The notes under the pieces are model-generated. The model was not told the DNA's origin. It ran no database searches and saw only the letters and a list, made by a program, of their open reading frames with translations. The position numbers and the translations under genes are program-made. Positions 1 to 9,355 of a DNA stretch of 64,000 nt are shown here, in pieces. This DNA comes from Lactiplantibacillus brownii (GTDB taxonomy: Bacteria > Bacillota > Bacilli > Lactobacillales > Lactobacillaceae): NCBI RefSeq assembly GCF_031085375.1, contig NZ_JAVCWF010000001.1, forward strand, positions 248,001 through 312,000, given 5' to 3'. Position 1 is the first letter of the stretch. Each line of letters begins with the position of its first letter.

Positions 1-689
1 GGTGTTAGCACCCGATTGACTTTGGCTAAGTCCAATCGACGGATGACTAGCGGCATGATGATTGCGCCGATGATGGCACCAATCATCAATAGCCAACCGG
101 CTTGCCAAGCAAAGGTGCTGGTAAACAGGTGTCCGACCAGACTAATGGCCGACATGGTAGTGAGGACGTAGGTGGCAGTTCCGGCAGCTTCAACTGCAGT
201 TAAGCCCAAGATAGTGAGTCCGGCAGCGGTCGTGGCCCCACCGCTTAGTCCGCCGATACCGACCATTAAGCCGCTAAGTAGACCGAAGCCGCGCGCAATC
301 CAGATTTGTTGAGCCGATTCACGTGACTTCTTTTGACGGCGGATGGCTTTAAGCAACACCATGCCACCCATGACAATAAAGATCGTGCCGACGATCCAGT
401 TATATAGCTTTTGTGGAATGAATTGTGCACTGATCGTCCCGACCAAGATACCGGGAATCGCCGCTAGAATCATTTGGTTGCCAACGTGAAAATCAACATT
501 TTTGATGCGCATTTGAGTTAAAAAGCCGAAAAATAACGCAGGAAGGGCAACCAATAGTGAAGTTGGCACTGCTACTGCGGTGGCTAAACCCAGCTGGCTG
601 GTGAGAACGCCGAGGTACAAGGCCGCGCCACCGCCACCGATTAAACTGACAAAAATACCAATCATTAAACCATAGCTGAAAACGAGCAT
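1..689 (-). CDS. TauE/SafE family membrane permease (3' end cut by window)
   Basis: This is an integral membrane protein of the TauE/SafE (DUF81) family, whose members are thought to export sulfite, sulfoacetate or related anions. The translation starts MLVFSYGLMIGIFVSLIGGG and contains the glycine-rich GGGGAALYLG stretch and a second GGLSGGATTAAG motif typical of the duplicated TauE fold, separated by hydrophobic segments. The start ATG at 687-689 is preceded by AAGAAGG at a suitable distance. The C-terminal end lies outside the window. A TetR regulator is divergent and a palindrome sits in this gene's promoter, so local repression by that regulator is likely. The transported substrate cannot be read from the sequence. 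Confidence 0.85.
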   Translation of the reverse strand, partial: MLVFSYGLMIGIFVSLIGGGGAALYLGVLTSQLGLATAVAVPTSLLVALPALFFGFLTQMRIKNVDFHVGNQMILAAIPGILVGTISAQFIPQKLYNWIVGTIFIVMGGMVLLKAIRRQKKSRESAQQIWIARGFGLLSGLMVGIGGLSGGATTAAGLTILGLTAVEAAGTATYVLTTMSAISLVGHLFTSTFAWQAGWLLMIGAIIGAIIMPLVIRRLDLAKVNRVLT

Positions 690-724
690 TTAGTTGACCT
701 TCTTTAAAAAGTAAAAGTAAGTCA

Positions 725-754
725 ACTATAAACGGAGCATGCTCCACTTGTCAA
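725..754 (-). promoter_or_regulatory. Promoter of the TauE/SafE gene with TetR-type operator
   Basis: On the minus strand a -35 TTGACA (749-754) and a -10 TATAGT (725-730) are separated by 18 bp. The spacer carries the perfect 12-bp palindrome GGAGCATGCTCC (734-745). Its position between the two promoter elements and next to a divergent TetR gene suggests an operator; the link to that TetR protein is inferred. Confidence 0.6.
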
Positions 755-804
755 GTGAGTTTAGTTAGCGTAAGCTGAAAGAAAACGTGTGAGGTGGTGT
801 CAAA

Positions 805-1377
805 ATGCGTAAAGATGCAGCACAAAATCGTGCCAAAATCTTGGTTACAGCAGCTAAGTTATTTCAACAACGGTCAGTTAGTACGGTGAGTATGAAAGAT
901 ATTGCCAGCGCAGCGCAGATTGGCACTGGAACACTTTATCGTAACTATCCTAATAAGAGCGAATTATGCTTGGCCTTGTCATTCGATTTTATTCAACAGT
1001 TCATCACAACGAGTCAAAATTATCTCGGTCAAACGACAGCCAAACCAGTGGTTCAATTTCAGCAGGTGTTAGCGCAGTATTTGGCTTTTCGTGAGCGACG
1101 GCTACAATTGTTAACAGCGATTGAAAGTGGCCCAACAGTGATGGCCACTTATTACCAGAGTACGTTGTACCAACAATTGGTCGCGTTATTCAAACGAGTA
1201 TTAGCACCAGTCAGTGGCGATATTGAGGATGACGAATTGACTTTTCGAGCGGACATGGTCATTGCGATGCTCAAAAGTAATAGCTATGCCTATCAGCGAC
1301 AACAACAAGGGTTATCACGGGAGCAAATTGCTAACAATATCAGTCACTTAATGATCAGAAATGAAAAGGGACTTTAA
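805..1377 (+). CDS. TetR/AcrR family transcriptional regulator
   Basis: This 190-residue protein has the TetR N-terminal helix-turn-helix at about residues 8-55, including SMKDIASAAQIGTGTLYRNYPNK, followed by an all-helical ligand-binding domain. Such proteins are dimeric repressors released from DNA by small ligands. The ATG is preceded by GAGGTGGTG. It is divergent from the TauE/SafE permease and probably controls it through the palindrome at 734-745. A terminator follows directly. The ligand is unknown. Confidence 0.85.
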   Translation: MRKDAAQNRAKILVTAAKLFQQRSVSTVSMKDIASAAQIGTGTLYRNYPNKSELCLALSFDFIQQFITTSQNYLGQTTAKPVVQFQQVLAQYLAFRERRLQLLTAIESGPTVMATYYQSTLYQQLVALFKRVLAPVSGDIEDDELTFRADMVIAMLKSNSYAYQRQQQGLSREQIANNISHLMIRNEKGL

Positions 1378-1381
1378 AAAT

Positions 1382-1420
1382 AGCGTGTCATTACTCTAGC
1401 TTTTCGAGTAATGGCACGCT
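1382..1420. terminator. Bidirectional terminator
   Basis: A 15-bp stem (1382-1396 with 1406-1420, one mismatch) is followed by six T on the plus strand and five T on the minus strand. It can end the TetR gene and also transcripts coming from the dipeptidase through repeat copy A. Confidence 0.8.
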
Positions 1421-1457
1421 GTTTTTTAAATGTGATCATTTAAATTGTTGAAACTAA

Positions 1458-1938
1458 TGTGGTGTAGCTCTCATATTTATAAGTATCCGCTTAACTTGCC
1501 GTTCCGGTTGGTCTGGCTTGATGCTGGAACGTGGTGGCCGCGTTTGTGAGCCAAAGTGCGGTCTCACAAGCCGGGATTTTCCTAAGCTGGAAAAACCACC
1601 AGCAAAGGAAAATTTCACCACTGAGCATCATCCAGCCCGCCCTGCGCTAAATAGTGGATCTAATATTAATTAGCTTTTTGTCAGGTTCTGACTTTACTAC
1701 TACCCAGATTAAAATCACTGTTTGACGTCGGAGTGGACTAGCTCGTTTGCCGTGTCGAGACACTTAGCTGGGTGATTTTCCCAGGTTAGTGTCTGGCCGA
1801 CTTTTAAGACGTGGGCTTCGGCTTGAAAGCGCCCTGCAGACCGGTCTTTGGCTGCAGGTCTGCCTCACAGCAAACGTGCTGGTCCACGGAGACGGACAAT
1901 TAATGAGCTATTTTAATAAATATAATAGCTTCACCACA
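1458..1938 (-). repeat. MITE-like dispersed repeat, copy A (full length)
   Basis: This non-coding element of about 480 bp is nearly the reverse complement of 60242-60697 and partly matches 28613-28974. The ends form inverted repeats: TGTGGTGTAGCTCTCATATT on the left and, read inward on the other strand, TGTGGTGAAGCTATTATATT on the right. The 4 bases CTAA lie directly outside both ends, a possible target duplication. Inside are two large imperfect palindromes with several branches each. It begins directly at the stop codon of the dipeptidase gene (TAG, 1939-1941), whose last codons overlap the flanking CTAA. The short open frames inside have no coding features. Confidence 0.8.
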
Positions 1939-3360
1939 CTAAAGGTTTTGACCCTTTTCCCAGCTTGTCTTCGATAAAAGCAAACCGTGTTTAACGAGTT
2001 CATCGAATAACGCGTAAGTCCGCTTGGAAATTTCACCAGCAGTCTCAGCGTTAGCGGTCGTCAAATAGTCGGTCACATCACCAGTTACGTTGGCGTCGGT
2101 TGCGGCAACACGGCCGCGGGCATAGGATTGACAGCCGTTGCGATAAGCGTTGACGGCTTCAGCGAATTCATGCCAGTGGGGTTCGATCAACGTTGATAAG
2201 GTCTTGTTGAGCCAGTAAACGTTGTGTACATCAACGGTCGCCGTGGTATTGCGATAATCAAGTGGCGTGTCATTGATATTCGTAAAGAATGGCACAGATG
2301 GCGCATAGGCGAAGAAGCCCATGGCAACCCATTGAATGGCCGCTTGTTCAGCCGGCACATCGTTACGAATTTGCAAGATCGATTGACATTGGTTACGATC
2401 CATCGCGATTGAGCGGTATTTCTTCTGGTCATCGGCAGATCCAGAAGCATAGGTGTCAAATGGATCATATGGCGTGCCATTATAGTGGGATGCTAAGAAA
2501 AATTGGACGTCTTCAATCGCTAATAATTTGCTGGGTTTGCGGCACATTGGCATCTTTTGATCAGTCGGTTGTTGGTCAGCAATTTCTGGATTGAATAATT
2601 TTTGACCATACCAAGTACGAGGGGTGTTGTAATAAGCATCGTCCTCGCCATGTGTGCCGAAAATTTCACGGAAATTGAATTGACCTGGTCGTGGGTTTAA
2701 ATGATTCTTTTCAACGAAATCGACTAAGTCAGTTGCGCCGAGAAAGTTATCGGCATCACTCAAATCCAAGTTTTCGACGACCGTTTGATTGGGCACGATC
2801 GCATAGGTGTTATCTGGCAAACGCATGGCGCCCCAATGATGACCACCGGCCGTTTCTAAAATCCAGATATCGTCATGGTCATTGAAGGCAATACTGTTAC
2901 ATTCGCCGGTCCCATACTTTTCAATTAAAGCCCCCAACCGTTGGACGCCTTCTTTGGCGCTCTTAATATAGGGAAGAACGAGGGTTAACATCGCTTCTTC
3001 GTTAACACCGTCAGTGACTAATGGATCATAGCCTAAGACGCGGGCATTGGTCGCAGTCGTTTCAGTTGCACTCATGCCGACGTTTAACTCATTGATCCCG
3101 GCTTCTTCATACTGACCATCACTTTGGTCCGCTTGCGGTGTGGCCGTATAGCGGTACGCATGGTCGGGCAGTGGCACCGTGACGCCCGTCGTCACTGACG
3201 TATAACTAGCAGCCGTTTGATCCTTGGCTGGATGCACCACGAATTTAATTGGATTAATCGGGCCGTAACCATCCTCGTTACGAGCCACAATCGTCGAGCC
3301 GTCAATGGTAGCGGCCTTACCGACGAGAATTTCGGTACAATCAGAACTTTTTTTCAACAT
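1939..3360 (-). CDS. pepD: C69 family dipeptidase
   Basis: This 473-residue cytosolic dipeptidase belongs to the N-terminal nucleophile family C69, which cleaves a wide range of dipeptides. The motif SDCTEILVGKAATIDGS at residues 6-22 contains the catalytic Cys8, and ARNED follows as in the family. Length is normal. The ATG at 3358-3360 is preceded by AAGGGGG. The gene is monocistronic. Its stop codon touches repeat copy A, so the final residues (KGQNL) and the native 3' UTR may have been changed by the insertion. L. plantarum carries several pepD paralogues, so the exact copy cannot be named. Confidence 0.9.
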   Translation of the reverse strand: MLKKSSDCTEILVGKAATIDGSTIVARNEDGYGPINPIKFVVHPAKDQTAASYTSVTTGVTVPLPDHAYRYTATPQADQSDGQYEEAGINELNVGMSATETTATNARVLGYDPLVTDGVNEEAMLTLVLPYIKSAKEGVQRLGALIEKYGTGECNSIAFNDHDDIWILETAGGHHWGAMRLPDNTYAIVPNQTVVENLDLSDADNFLGATDLVDFVEKNHLNPRPGQFNFREIFGTHGEDDAYYNTPRTWYGQKLFNPEIADQQPTDQKMPMCRKPSKLLAIEDVQFFLASHYNGTPYDPFDTYASGSADDQKKYRSIAMDRNQCQSILQIRNDVPAEQAAIQWVAMGFFAYAPSVPFFTNINDTPLDYRNTTATVDVHNVYWLNKTLSTLIEPHWHEFAEAVNAYRNGCQSYARGRVAATDANVTGDVTDYLTTANAETAGEISKRTYALFDELVKHGLLLSKTSWEKGQNL

Positions 3361-3384
3361 TAGTTCTGCCCCCTTTGTACTTCC

Positions 3385-3412
3385 AGTATAAGAGTCCGCT
3401 GAGGGAATACAA
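3385..3412 (-). promoter_or_regulatory. Promoter of the dipeptidase gene
   Basis: On the minus strand TTGTAT (3407-3412) and TATACT (3385-3390) are separated by 16 bp and lie just upstream of the AAGGGGG ribosome binding site. Confidence 0.5.
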
Positions 3413-3563
3413 CGACCAATCGTGAAAATTGGTCCAAACCACTTGTGAAATAACCGACAGCTATGATATAAAATAATTTGTGAAAAGGTTGTAAATGCTG
3501 ATATAACAATATTTATAATAAGTGTGCCAAACGTTGAACTTGTGAATTGCTGAGTTTAATTCT

Positions 3564-3581
3564 GGCACAACTTCCTGTGCC
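3564..3581 (+). promoter_or_regulatory. Candidate MtlR operator
   Basis: The inverted repeat GGCACA-6 bp-TGTGCC lies about 20 bp upstream of the mtlA -35 box. It resembles the TTGkCACA/TGTGnCAA-type sites bound by MtlR activators in Firmicutes. Assignment rests on that resemblance and on position. Confidence 0.55.
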
Positions 3582-3601
3582 ACGGGTCTGCCTAGAACTT
3601 C

Positions 3602-3630
3602 TTGAAACCGTTTTCGCTAGCCGATATGAT
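3602..3630 (+). promoter_or_regulatory. mtl operon promoter with overlapping cre site
   Basis: A strong promoter is visible: TTGAAA (3602-3607), 17-bp spacer, TATGAT (3625-3630). The stretch 3602-3617 read on the minus strand (GCGAAAACGGTTTCAA) fits the CcpA site WTGNAARCGNWWWCAW except at two outer positions, so carbon catabolite repression by blocking RNA polymerase is likely. Confidence 0.65.
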
Positions 3631-3665
3631 AGAGACGTTAAGAAAACGGAAGGAGCTTTAATCGA

Positions 3666-5504
3666 ATGAGTGAAGCAAATGTAAATAAAACAACCACATC
3701 ACCCGCACCAAAAAAGAAATCGGGACTGAAAGCCCGCGTTCAAAAATTTGGTAGCGCTTTAAGTAATATGGTTATGCCGAACATCGGCGCCTTCATTGCT
3801 TGGGGGTTAATTACCGCGATTTTTATGGCCGGTGGTTGGTTCCCAAACGCTGATTTAGCTAAAATGATTCAGCCAATGGTCCACTACTTACTCCCATTAT
3901 TAATTGCGTTTACCGGTGGGAATATGATCTCCGGTCATCGTGGCGGGGTCGTTGGGGCCATTGCGACGATGGGGGTCATTGTTGGGTCGTCGATTCCAAT
4001 GTTTATCGGGGCCATGATCATGGGTCCTTTAGGCGGTTGGGCCATTAAGAAATGGGACGACGCCATCGCCGACAAAGTCCACAGCGGTTTTGAAATGTTA
4101 GTCAATAACTTCTCCGCTGGGATTATGGGAATGTTATTAGCAATTATTGGTTACTTTGGGATTGGTCCCTTGGTTGCCGGTGCGAGTGCCGCAATGGCGG
4201 TCGGTGTTAACTGGATCATCAAAGTTAACTTATTACCATTAGCCAATGTCTTTATTGAACCAGCTAAGATTCTGTTCTTGAACAATGCGATTAACCAAGG
4301 TATTTTGACACCACTTGGGATTCAAGCGGCGGCCAGTGCCGGTAAGTCAATTCTGTTCTTACTTGAACCAGATCCAGGTCCCGGCCTTGGGCTCTTGTTA
4401 GCCTTTGCCTTATTTGGTAAAGGGACGGCTAAAGCCTCAGCACCAAGTGCGATGATTATTCATTTCTTCGGTGGGATTCATGAAATTTACTTCCCATACG
4501 TTTTAATGAAACCAGCTTTGTTCTTAGCAGTTATCGCCGGTGGTGTTACCGGTACTGCAACTTTCAGCTTGTTAGATGTTGGGTTGAAATCAACCCCATC
4601 ACCTGGGTCAATCATCATGTTATTCGTAATGTCACCACGTAGCGTTTCCAACTATTTGGGCTTGTTACTAGGGGTCACATTAGCCACGGTGGTTTCCTTC
4701 TTGGTTGCCGCAGTCATCTTGAAGCGTGATAAGACGATGGTTGATGATTCCTTAGCTGCTGCTCAAGGTCAAATGAGTGATATGAAGAATGGCAGCGCCG
4801 CAGTTGAAACTAGTGCCGCTGAACCAGCTGACGTGATTGCTTCTTATAAAGATGTTGACCATATCATCTTCGCTTGTGATGCTGGGATGGGGTCATCCGC
4901 AATGGGTGCTTCCTTACTCCGTGACAAAGTGAAAAAGGCCGGCATTGATATGTCTGTTACGAACACGGCGATTAGCAACTTGAAAGATGAACCAGGGTTG
5001 TTAGTCATTACGCAAAATGAACTCGCTGATCGTGCCGCTCAAAAGGCCCCACATGCGTTACGGTTGTCTGTTGATAACTTCTTGAGCAGTCCTAAATATG
5101 ATCAAGTCGTTGTTAACTTGAAAGCTCGTGACCAAGTCAGTGACGAACCAGCGCCAACTTCGGCCGCACCACAAGCCACTAACGCGGAAGATCCAGGCGA
5201 ATTACCTGCTGGATTGAACTTAGCCGTTGTTAACGAAATTGTCTTTGTGCATCACGATGGTCATTTAGGTACGGCCACTATGGCAACGTCCTTAATGAAG
5301 GATCGGATCAAGAAAGCCAACAAACAAGTGACAGTTAAGAATGTTGGGATTGACGAATTACAGGATGAAAATAGCTTGTTAGTTGTTTCTAGTCCTGAAG
5401 CGGCCAAGAACTTACGAACCCGTTATACCCAGGTTCAAGTGCTGGTCACCGATGATCTTCTGAACTCACCTAAATATGATAAGATGGTATTAGCGCTAAA
5501 ATAA
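3666..5504 (+). CDS. mtlA: Mannitol PTS enzyme IICB with a second, degenerate IIB domain
   Basis: This 612-residue permease imports mannitol and phosphorylates it to mannitol 1-phosphate. Residues about 20-355 form the membrane IIC domain (GAFIAWGLITAIF, EPDPGPGLG, HEIYFPYVLMKP). A cytosolic IIB domain follows at about 396-492 with the phosphocysteine motif FACDAGMGSSAMG (Cys404). A second IIB-like domain occupies about 520-612. It keeps the fold signature and the SPKYD ending, but at the cysteine position it reads FVHHDGHLGT, with His529 instead of Cys. EIIA is supplied by the separate mtlF gene. First gene of the mtlA-mtlR-mtlF-mtlD operon, known in L. plantarum as pts9AB. Confidence 0.95.
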   Translation: MSEANVNKTTTSPAPKKKSGLKARVQKFGSALSNMVMPNIGAFIAWGLITAIFMAGGWFPNADLAKMIQPMVHYLLPLLIAFTGGNMISGHRGGVVGAIATMGVIVGSSIPMFIGAMIMGPLGGWAIKKWDDAIADKVHSGFEMLVNNFSAGIMGMLLAIIGYFGIGPLVAGASAAMAVGVNWIIKVNLLPLANVFIEPAKILFLNNAINQGILTPLGIQAAASAGKSILFLLEPDPGPGLGLLLAFALFGKGTAKASAPSAMIIHFFGGIHEIYFPYVLMKPALFLAVIAGGVTGTATFSLLDVGLKSTPSPGSIIMLFVMSPRSVSNYLGLLLGVTLATVVSFLVAAVILKRDKTMVDDSLAAAQGQMSDMKNGSAAVETSAAEPADVIASYKDVDHIIFACDAGMGSSAMGASLLRDKVKKAGIDMSVTNTAISNLKDEPGLLVITQNELADRAAQKAPHALRLSVDNFLSSPKYDQVVVNLKARDQVSDEPAPTSAAPQATNAEDPGELPAGLNLAVVNEIVFVHHDGHLGTATMATSLMKDRIKKANKQVTVKNVGIDELQDENSLLVVSSPEAAKNLRTRYTQVQVLVTDDLLNSPKYDKMVLALK

Positions 5505-5528
5505 ACCGTTATCATACGAGGTGGCCCC

Positions 5529-7604
5529 ATGGTTAAGTTCACAAAACGTCAAGACGAATTATTACAACTATTGCTCACGAATCCAACTGGCTTGAGTATG
5601 AGTCAGATTGAAACCGCCATCAATAGTAGTCGTCGGACGATTTATCGCGAATTTAGTAACTTAGAATTAGTCTTAGCTAATGCGAAGTTACAGATTATCA
5701 ATCAAGAACATCATTTTCAATTGAGTGGCACGACTGCTGATCTAGCAGACTTTCAAGCTCAATTGTCAGACAGTCATGGGATTGCGCCAGCGTTTGATTC
5801 GCAAACGCGGCAAAATGCCTTGGCTTGCCGGATCTTGATGGCTAATCGGTCCATGAAGCTTAAAGAATTGGCCTTGGATTTCGACGTGAGTATTGCGACG
5901 ATTTCCAATGACCTAGGAACCTTGTCAGCACCGTTTGCCGATTATGAATTGTCGATTGAACGACTAAAATCACGTGGAATTCAAGTTGCGGGGACCGAAA
6001 GCAATATTCGTAGCCTTTTCGCAACGATCTTGAATAATGCAATCAACGATTATGAGTTCTTCAAGACGATTGGTAAATTGCAACGGGGGTTAGAAATTGC
6101 CGCAACGGACGAGCAATCATATTTCTTGAAGCAGTTAAGTCCGGCGGTGTTACTACACTGTTATCAAGCCGTGCGAAGCTTGAAGAAGAAGTACTTTTCC
6201 TCAGTTCCGGATGGTCAGCTCCAACAACTGATCATCACGCTGGCAACCGCGGTCATGCGGTTACAACATGGTCAACAAGTGACTTACTTGCGAGGGATTA
6301 ACCGGGATGATTTTCTGAAATATCAACGGTTGGCGTTGGCAATTTTAACGCAACTCCCAAGTGAGATTAAGACCCAGATTACGGGGGCCGAGATTGATTT
6401 TATTGCGCAGCAGATCAAAGGGCTGACGTTCAGAATCGATCAGGAGTCTTCATTATCGAATTATGATTTACAGCTCACGTACCGCGTGAAAAAGTTAATT
6501 GACGCGGTCGCGACGAACTTTGACTGGTCGTTTGGCACGGATGATCAATTATTGAACAATTTGACGGCCCACATGCAAGTCGCGTTACAACGTAATGGCT
6601 TGCCGGGCCCCGTGCCACCGAGTCCAGAGTTGCAAGCGGTTCGGACGCAATATCCGAAACTGTATGCCGCTGTGGTGCGTGGCTTTGCGGCCACGTTTCC
6701 TGATCAGAACTTTCAAATCGATGAGTTAACGTATTTGTTGATTCATTTTGCCAGTACCTATGAGCAACAGTTGAGTCATCAGACTTTGAAAGTGTTAGTT
6801 TTATGTCCAAACGGTATGACGACTGCCCGTATTTTAAAGATGCGGCTGGCGCGGTTGTTGCCGGAGATTACCACGATTGAGGTCGCTCGGATCGGAAATC
6901 TTGGTCAGATTAACTTACAACAATTTGACATGATTCTTTCGACGACTCAGCTACCAGGTTTCAAATTAAACTATCGGGCGGTCAGCCCGTTGTTACTTGA
7001 AAATGAAGTCAGTGCCTTGCGCGAGTATATTCATCAGTACTTCCCTAGTACGCAAGTCAATGAATCGCAGCCGGCCCCCCAGCCGGTGATGACACTGGAC
7101 TTTGACACGGTGTATCAGCGTATGACAATTGCCAAACAGATTTTGGATCGTTTTATGATTTCCCCAATCAACAATGATGCGGAGACGATGGCGGAAACGT
7201 TAGTCAAAATCACGCGTCATATTGATTCAAAGTTGATTCGCGACCCCCTAGAAGTCGCGGGTAAGTTGTTACACCGCATTGGTCTAGCCCCGGTTGGGAT
7301 TCCTAATACCAACTTGGCGCTGGTTCATACCTTGAGTCAACAGGTGACCGCACCGTATTGCGCTATCTTTGAACTGGCAGCGCCAATCGATTTTAAAAGC
7401 ATGGACGCGCAGACGATTCGTTTACAGCGGATCGTGTTGATGCTCGGTCCGGCCGACATTAGCGATTTTGAGAATCGGCTCATGGGTAAGTTGAGTGCGT
7501 TAGTCATCGAAAGTCAGGAAAATACCGAGGCTTTCATGACCGGCAGTCGCCAACAGCTCTATCAGTTAATTAGCAGTGCGTTTTTAAACGAACTAACGAA
7601 ATAG
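5529..7604 (+). CDS. mtlR: Mannitol operon activator, PRD-containing regulator
   Basis: This 691-residue regulator has the MtlR/BglG-type layout. An N-terminal helix-turn-helix (MSQIETAINSSRRTIYREF) is followed by a second HTH near residues 105-140 (LKELALDFDVSIATISNDL), two PTS regulation domains (about 185-400), an EIIB-Gat-like domain (VLVLCPNGMTTARILKMRL, cysteine kept) and a C-terminal EIIA-like domain. Phosphorylation by HPr and EII proteins sets its activity, so the operon responds to mannitol and to preferred sugars. The gene lies between mtlA and mtlF with a 24-bp gap upstream. The ATG at 5529 follows a GAGGTGG sequence. Confidence 0.93.
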   Translation: MVKFTKRQDELLQLLLTNPTGLSMSQIETAINSSRRTIYREFSNLELVLANAKLQIINQEHHFQLSGTTADLADFQAQLSDSHGIAPAFDSQTRQNALACRILMANRSMKLKELALDFDVSIATISNDLGTLSAPFADYELSIERLKSRGIQVAGTESNIRSLFATILNNAINDYEFFKTIGKLQRGLEIAATDEQSYFLKQLSPAVLLHCYQAVRSLKKKYFSSVPDGQLQQLIITLATAVMRLQHGQQVTYLRGINRDDFLKYQRLALAILTQLPSEIKTQITGAEIDFIAQQIKGLTFRIDQESSLSNYDLQLTYRVKKLIDAVATNFDWSFGTDDQLLNNLTAHMQVALQRNGLPGPVPPSPELQAVRTQYPKLYAAVVRGFAATFPDQNFQIDELTYLLIHFASTYEQQLSHQTLKVLVLCPNGMTTARILKMRLARLLPEITTIEVARIGNLGQINLQQFDMILSTTQLPGFKLNYRAVSPLLLENEVSALREYIHQYFPSTQVNESQPAPQPVMTLDFDTVYQRMTIAKQILDRFMISPINNDAETMAETLVKITRHIDSKLIRDPLEVAGKLLHRIGLAPVGIPNTNLALVHTLSQQVTAPYCAIFELAAPIDFKSMDAQTIRLQRIVLMLGPADISDFENRLMGKLSALVIESQENTEAFMTGSRQQLYQLISSAFLNELTK

Positions 7605-7618
7605 CGTAGGTGAATAAA

Positions 7619-8068
7619 ATGGAAGCTTTAGATAAAAAAATGATTGCGCTGAACCAACAAGTCGCAACGCAAGCAGAAGGCATCCGCTTAGCCGGTCAGT
7701 TATTGGTCGATGGCGGTTGTGTCGAACCGGAATACATTGATGCGATGCAAGCACGTAACCAAGATGTTTCCGTTTATATGGGTAATTTTATTGCCATCCC
7801 TCATGGTACTGAAGATGGCATGAAGTATATTAAGAAGACTGGTATCTCAGTCGTCCAAGTACCAATGGGTGTGAGCTGGGGTGATCCAGAAAATGATGAT
7901 GACGATAAGACCGTTACTGTGATTTTCGGGATTGCTGGGTTGAATGGTGAACACTTGAATCTCTTGTCTCAGATTGCGATATACTGCAGCGACGTGGCAA
8001 ACGTTGCCAAACTCGCGGACGCTCAATCTGAAGATGAAATTATTAATCTATTAAAGGAAGTTGATTAG
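7619..8068 (+). CDS. mtlF: Mannitol PTS enzyme IIA
   Basis: This small cytosolic phosphocarrier passes phosphate from HPr to the IIB domain of MtlA. The motif [12 protein letters not shown] holds the phosphorylated histidine of the mannitol/fructose IIA family, and the length (149 residues) is normal. The ATG at 7619 is preferred over the in-frame GTG at 7610, because that GTG is part of the ribosome binding site AGGTG lying 7 bases upstream of the ATG. The 3' end almost touches mtlD. Confidence 0.93.
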   Translation: MEALDKKMIALNQQVATQAEGIRLAGQLLVDGGCVEPEYIDAMQARNQDVSVYMGNFIAIPHGTEDGMKYIKKTGISVVQVPMGVSWGDPENDDDDKTVTVIFGIAGLNGEHLNLLSQIAIYCSDVANVAKLADAQSEDEIINLLKEVD

Positions 8069-8069
8069 C

Positions 8070-9224
8070 ATGTTAGACGTACATTTTGGTGCAGGTAATA
8101 TTGGTCGGGGCTTCATTGGCGAAACTTTGGCTGACAATGGCTTTAAAATTACTTTCGTTGACGTTAACGAAACTTTGATCGATGAATTAAACAAACGCAA
8201 TGGTTATACCATTGAATTGGCCGCTGAAGGTCAGAAACATATCGAAGTTCATGATGTCAAAGGAATCAACAATGGCAAGGACCCTAAAGCGGTCGCAGCA
8301 GAGATTGCAAGCGCTGACATGGTGACTACGGCCATTGGTCCTAAGATCTTAAAGTTCATTGCACCCTTAATTGCTGACGGGATTAAGTTACGTCAAACAA
8401 ACAACAATACCAAGCCAATCGACGTGATTGCTTGTGAAAACATGATTGGCGGGAGCCAATCATTGAAGAAGTCAGTTTATGAAGCTTTAAATGATGACGA
8501 AAAAGCCTTTGCAGATCAATACATTGGTTTCCCTAACGCGGCCGTTGACCGGATTGTGCCATTACAAAAGCACGACGATCCATTGTTCGTTTCAGTGGAA
8601 CCATTCAAGGAATGGGTCATTGACAAGTCACAAATGAAAAACCCTAAGATTGAACTCAAGGGTGTCGACTATGCGGAAGACTTGGAACCATATATCGAAC
8701 GGAAGTTGTTCTCTGTTAACACTGGTCATGCAACGGTTGCCTATACTGGTAATATGAAGGGCTACAAGACCATCGGCGAAGCGGTCAAAGATGACAGTGT
8801 CGTTGAACAGGCTAAGCATGTCTTAGCTGAAACGGGTGACTTGCTCATTCAAAAGTGGGGCTTTGATCCTGAAGTTCACCACGCTTATCAAAAGAAGATT
8901 TTGAGCCGGTTTGAAAACCCTTATATCTCAGACGATATTGAACGGGTCGGTCGGACCCCTATCCGGAAGCTCGGCTATGACGAACGTTTCATTCGCCCAA
9001 TCCGTGAATTGAAGGAACGTGGCCGTGATTACAGTGCCTTAGTTGACACTGCTGGTATGATGTTCTTCTTCAACTATCCTAATGATAGTGAAAGCGTTAA
9101 GTTACAACAAATGCTTAAAGATGAACCAATCGACCAAGTCATTCGTGAAACTACTGGCTTGAAGGATGAAGATTTGATCAAAGAAATCAAGGCTTCATAC
9201 GAAAATCATTTAGCTGAAAAATAA
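8070..9224 (+). CDS. mtlD: Mannitol-1-phosphate 5-dehydrogenase
   Basis: This 384-residue enzyme oxidises mannitol 1-phosphate to fructose 6-phosphate with NAD+, and runs in reverse to make mannitol. The N-terminus [17 protein letters not shown] is the Rossmann nucleotide-binding motif, and [13 protein letters not shown] and [11 protein letters not shown] are conserved long-chain mannitol dehydrogenase motifs. The ATG at 8070 has AAGGAAG 9 bases upstream; the longer in-frame start at 8061 would overlap the mtlF stop without a better site. It is the last gene of the operon and is followed by a strong terminator. Confidence 0.95.
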   Translation: MLDVHFGAGNIGRGFIGETLADNGFKITFVDVNETLIDELNKRNGYTIELAAEGQKHIEVHDVKGINNGKDPKAVAAEIASADMVTTAIGPKILKFIAPLIADGIKLRQTNNNTKPIDVIACENMIGGSQSLKKSVYEALNDDEKAFADQYIGFPNAAVDRIVPLQKHDDPLFVSVEPFKEWVIDKSQMKNPKIELKGVDYAEDLEPYIERKLFSVNTGHATVAYTGNMKGYKTIGEAVKDDSVVEQAKHVLAETGDLLIQKWGFDPEVHHAYQKKILSRFENPYISDDIERVGRTPIRKLGYDERFIRPIRELKERGRDYSALVDTAGMMFFFNYPNDSESVKLQQMLKDEPIDQVIRETTGLKDEDLIKEIKASYENHLAEK

Positions 9225-9230
9225 GCATTA

Positions 9231-9276
9231 AACAAAGGCACTGAGTCTCTTAATTTGAGCCCTCAGTGCCTTTGTT
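9231..9276 (+). terminator. Terminator of the mtl operon
   Basis: A perfect 15-bp stem (9231-9245 with 9262-9276) ends in TTTGTTGTTG. It lies 7 bases after the mtlD stop codon. Confidence 0.8.
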
Positions 9277-9355
9277 GTTGAATTATGGGATCAATAAAGC
9301 ACTGACGAAATCAGTGCAAGGTGTTCCAGGCCATCCAAATATAAGAGGCTGGGAC

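Noticed and set aside
1789..1977. Small frame within repeat copy A
   Set aside because: It runs across a palindromic repeat into the dipeptidase gene on the other strand and is not kept in copies B and C.
7610..7618. GTG 7610 as start of mtlF
   Set aside because: The GTG forms part of the AGGTG ribosome binding site for ATG 7619.
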